A program made the translations under genes and the position numbers. Under the pieces are notes generated by a model. The model made no database searches. It saw only the letters and a program-made list of their open reading frames with translations, and was not told the origin of the DNA. From NCBI GenBank assembly GCA_943331855.1, contig CALQNE010000146.1, forward strand, positions 1 through 8,535: a DNA stretch of 8,535 nucleotides, read 5' to 3'. This DNA comes from Bordetella parapertussis. GTDB taxonomy: Bacteria; Pseudomonadota; Gammaproteobacteria; Burkholderiales; Burkholderiaceae_B. Of the stretch, positions 6,580 to 8,535 are shown piece after piece (the stretch's first letter is position 1; the number at the start of each line of letters is the position of its first letter).

Positions 6580-7314
6580 ATGGATCTGAAAGATAAAACT
6601 GCCTTAGTAACCGGTGCCTCACGAGGAATCGGAAAGGCCATTGCACAAGAACTTGCGGCGCGCGGTGCCGTAGTCATTGGTACTGCAACGACCGAGGCGG
6701 GTGCTGCAGGGATTACTGAGGCGCTCGCCGCTCAAGGCGGGCGAGGTGTGGTTCTGAATGTGACTGATGCACCAGCCTGCGATGCGCTGATCGAGGCCCT
6801 GACCAAAGAGTCAGGTGGGCTGCATATTCTGGTCAATAATGCCGGTATTACGCGCGACAATCTAGCCATGCGGATGAAAGATGATGATGGGGATGCAGTG
6901 TTGCAAACGAATCTGACCTCGGTTTTCCGCCTGTCCAGGGCCGTGATGCGTGGCATGATGAAGGCGCGCTGGGGACGAATCATCAATATTACTTCGGTGG
7001 TCGGTTCTAGTGGTAATCCCGGGCAGGCCAATTATGCGGCAGCCAAAGCAGGTGTGGCTGGCATGACCCGGGCCTTGGCCCGCGAGCTCGGAAGCCGTGG
7101 CGTAACAGTCAATTGCATTGCACCAGGTTTTATTGCCACCGATATGACTAGCGGCCTTGACGAAGGTCAAACCTCAGCACTTTTAAGTCAAATTCCCCTT
7201 GGACGCCTTGGATCTGCGGCAGATATTGCTCACGCTGCAGCGTTTTTGGCGTCTCCCCAAGCCGGTTACATAACAGGCACGACGCTCCACGTGAACGGCG
7301 GCATGTACATGTAA
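6580..7314 (+). CDS. fabG: 3-oxoacyl-ACP reductase (FabG)
   Basis: FabG is the NADPH-dependent reductase of the beta-keto intermediate in each elongation cycle. The 244-residue short-chain dehydrogenase has the cofactor motif TGASRGIG (11-18), NNAG (86-89) and the catalytic set N111, S139, Y152 and K156, each one position from E. coli FabG. The C-terminal Y-I-T-G-T-T-L-H-V-N-G-G-M-Y-M is the standard ending. AAGGA (6567-6571), overlapping the fabD stop, serves the ATG after an eight-base gap; only 11 bases separate the genes, so they are surely co-transcribed. Confidence 0.97.
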   Translation: MDLKDKTALVTGASRGIGKAIAQELAARGAVVIGTATTEAGAAGITEALAAQGGRGVVLNVTDAPACDALIEALTKESGGLHILVNNAGITRDNLAMRMKDDDGDAVLQTNLTSVFRLSRAVMRGMMKARWGRIINITSVVGSSGNPGQANYAAAKAGVAGMTRALARELGSRGVTVNCIAPGFIATDMTSGLDEGQTSALLSQIPLGRLGSAADIAHAAAFLASPQAGYITGTTLHVNGGMYM

Positions 7315-7332
7315 CAGGCTTTTTTTCTGCCG

Positions 7333-7353
7333 GTTCGCTATAATTCGGCGAAC
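7333..7353 (+). promoter_or_regulatory. Promoter-like -10 within an inverted repeat upstream of acpP
   Basis: A perfect TATAAT (7339-7344) lies between the arms GTTCGC (7333-7338) and GCGAAC (7348-7353), a six-base inverted repeat. No clear -35 is seen; the 16-18 base positions upstream fall at the fabG end and the start of a T-run (7320-7326). Transcription would start near 7351, giving a leader of about 25 bases. A separate acpP promoter fits the need for far more carrier protein than enzyme. Confidence 0.55.
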
Positions 7354-7375
7354 TTTTCCCCCTTTGGAGATATGA

Positions 7376-7612
<237 letters not shown>

Positions 7613-7631
7613 TAGGCTGCTGCAAGTCTTG

Positions 7632-7653
7632 GTTGATGGTGTGAGCCATCAGC
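7632..7653 (+). other. Stem-loop downstream of acpP
   Basis: GTTGATGG (7632-7639) pairs with CCATCAGC (7646-7653) around a six-base loop, giving eight pairs including one G-U. It begins 19 bases after the acpP stop. No run of T follows, so it is more likely an mRNA end-stabilising or processing element than an intrinsic terminator. This is inferred from sequence only. Confidence 0.5.
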
Positions 7654-7769
7654 AAAGCTGCGCAGGGTAGGGTCAGTTAGGCGGTTAAGAAGTCTGGTTC
7701 AAACACGACCTAGGTGCTTAGGCCCAATGCTGTGTTGTCCCTTACATCTTGACCGCCGTTATCACATAT

Positions 7770-7775
7770 AAGGAG
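7770..7775 (+). promoter_or_regulatory. Ribosome-binding site fixing the fabF GTG start
   Basis: AAGGAG, preceded by T, is a near-perfect complement of the 16S rRNA tail and lies six bases before GTG 7782. An in-frame TGA at 7776-7778 rules out any longer form, and the next in-frame ATG (7989) would remove 69 conserved residues. Confidence 0.85.
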
Positions 7776-7781
7776 TGATCC

Positions 7782-8535
7782 GTGAAGCGACGTGTCGTCA
7801 TTACAGGCCTTGGTATCGTCAGCCCAGTGGGTAACGATATTGCGACGGCTTGGGACAATATCGTGAACGGTCGATCGGGTATCGGACGCATCACGCGATT
7901 TGATCCTAGCGCCTTCAATGCGCATATTGCAGGCGAAGTTAAAGATTTTGATGTCACTTCGATTATTCCTGCCAAAGAAGCTCGTACCATGGATACGTTC
8001 ATCCACTACGGGATCGCGGCCGGCTTGCAAGCCTGGACCGATTCTGGGCTTGATCTTGCGCAAACCGATCCCGAGCGCGTCGGTGTGATTGTTGGTTCTG
8101 GTATTGGCGGCCTGCAGCGTATCGAAGAAACCCAAACTGAATATTTACAGCGCGGTCCGCGTAGGATCTCGCCGTTCTTTGTGCCAGCCTCATTGATTAA
8201 TCTGATTTCTGGTCAGCTCACGATTATGTTGGGTTTGAAAGGCCCTTCGTATGCTGTGGTGTCGGCCTGCACGACTGGCTTGCATTCGATAGGTGACGCT
8301 GCCCGCATGATTGAATACGGCGATGCTGATGTGATGGTCGCGGGGGGCGCTGAATCAACCGTGTCTCCACTTGGGATTGGTGGTTTTGCGGCCATGCGCG
8401 CGTTGTCGCAACGCAACGATGATCCCACCACAGCTTCGCGCCCCTGGGACCGCGACCGTGATGGATTTGTTCTGGGTGAAGGTGCCGGTGTGTTGGTGCT
8501 GGAAGAATACGAGCATGCCAAAAAACGTGGCGCAC
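7782..8535 (+). CDS. fabF: Beta-ketoacyl-ACP synthase II (FabF), 5' part
   Basis: FabF elongates acyl-ACP by condensation with malonyl-ACP and in many bacteria governs the C16:1 to C18:1 step. The frame runs off the window edge after 251 codons of about 410. It begins [17 protein letters not shown] (GTG start), typical of FabF. The nucleophile is C163 in V-S-A-C-T-T-G, the same number as in E. coli FabF. Other family segments present are R-M-D at the E-A-R-T-M-D site (67-71), G-S-G-I-G-G, A-G-G-A-E and R-P-W-D-x-x-R-D-G-F. The two catalytic histidines lie in the missing part. FabB is a less likely identity because the gene sits directly after acpP. Confidence 0.96.
   Translation, partial: MKRRVVITGLGIVSPVGNDIATAWDNIVNGRSGIGRITRFDPSAFNAHIAGEVKDFDVTSIIPAKEARTMDTFIHYGIAAGLQAWTDSGLDLAQTDPERVGVIVGSGIGGLQRIEETQTEYLQRGPRRISPFFVPASLINLISGQLTIMLGLKGPSYAVVSACTTGLHSIGDAARMIEYGDADVMVAGGAESTVSPLGIGGFAAMRALSQRNDDPTTASRPWDRDRDGFVLGEGAGVLVLEEYEHAKKRGA

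Larger units (their letters stand above)
7613..7781. other. acpP-fabF intergenic region
   Basis: This 169-base spacer is the longest gap within the rightward gene set. It contains a stem-loop at 7632-7653, a weaker four-base dyad (CCTA 7709-7712, TAGG 7719-7722) and the fabF ribosome-binding site at its end. I see no open reading frame, tRNA or intrinsic terminator. TTGTCC (7735-7740) and TATCAC (7760-7765) are a poorly spaced promoter-like pair that I do not call. Confidence 0.6.

Noticed and set aside
7303..7328. CATGTACATG palindrome followed by a run of seven T after fabG, resembling an intrinsic terminator
   Set aside because: The palindrome can form only three pairs around a four-base loop and is AT-rich, so it would not make a stable hairpin. 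acpP, part of the same functional set, follows at once.
7691..7726. GGTTCAAA resembling a tRNA T-loop in the acpP-fabF spacer
   Set aside because: The flanking bases do not form the required five-pair stem, and no acceptor stem, anticodon arm or D arm is present.

Overview
The window is core chromosome of a betaproteobacterium, most likely Burkholderiales and probably near Alcaligenaceae. The basis is the gene order maf - yceD (DUF177) - rpmF - plsX - fabH - fabD - fabG - acpP - fabF, the near-canonical betaproteobacterial L32 and acyl carrier protein sequences, and an RsmI-like methyltransferase paired with maf. Base composition is moderate and looks even across the window. I see no mobile element, phage gene, CRISPR array, tRNA, rRNA or sign of recent transfer. 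The family and genus placement comes from remembered protein sequences, not from a search.

Layout. (1) Positions 1-264, plus strand: the 3' end of an msrQ-like gene, the haem membrane subunit of the periplasmic methionine sulfoxide reductase system. (2) Positions 261-2503, minus strand: three genes reading leftward, maf (nucleotide pyrophosphatase), an RsmI-like SAM-dependent methyltransferase, and amiD (zinc amidase lipoprotein). The last converges on msrQ, and a single TTAA supplies both stop codons. (3) Positions 2504-2658: a divergent intergenic region with a good sigma70-type promoter for the rightward genes, a possible leftward promoter sharing the same -10 bases, and an inverted repeat in the presumed yceD leader. 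(4) Positions 2659-8535, plus strand: yceD, rpmF, plsX, fabH, fabD, fabG, acpP and the first two thirds of fabF, running off the window edge.

How the genes work together. yceD and rpmF belong to large ribosomal subunit production. plsX makes acyl phosphate for phospholipid synthesis. fabD loads malonate onto the acyl carrier protein, fabH starts chains, fabG reduces the beta-keto group and fabF elongates. The cluster therefore ties ribosome supply to membrane lipid supply. Overlaps and short gaps (plsX/fabH 4 bases, fabD-fabG 11 bases) indicate co-transcription. Promoter-like sites before rpmF and acpP would let these two highly expressed genes be produced in excess of their neighbours.

No clearly new biological system is present. 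The points most worth a second look are the matching -10 motifs set in short dyads before rpmF and acpP, the structured spacer before a plsX that lacks a Shine-Dalgarno sequence, the divergent promoter, and the functionally undefined RsmI-like methyltransferase.
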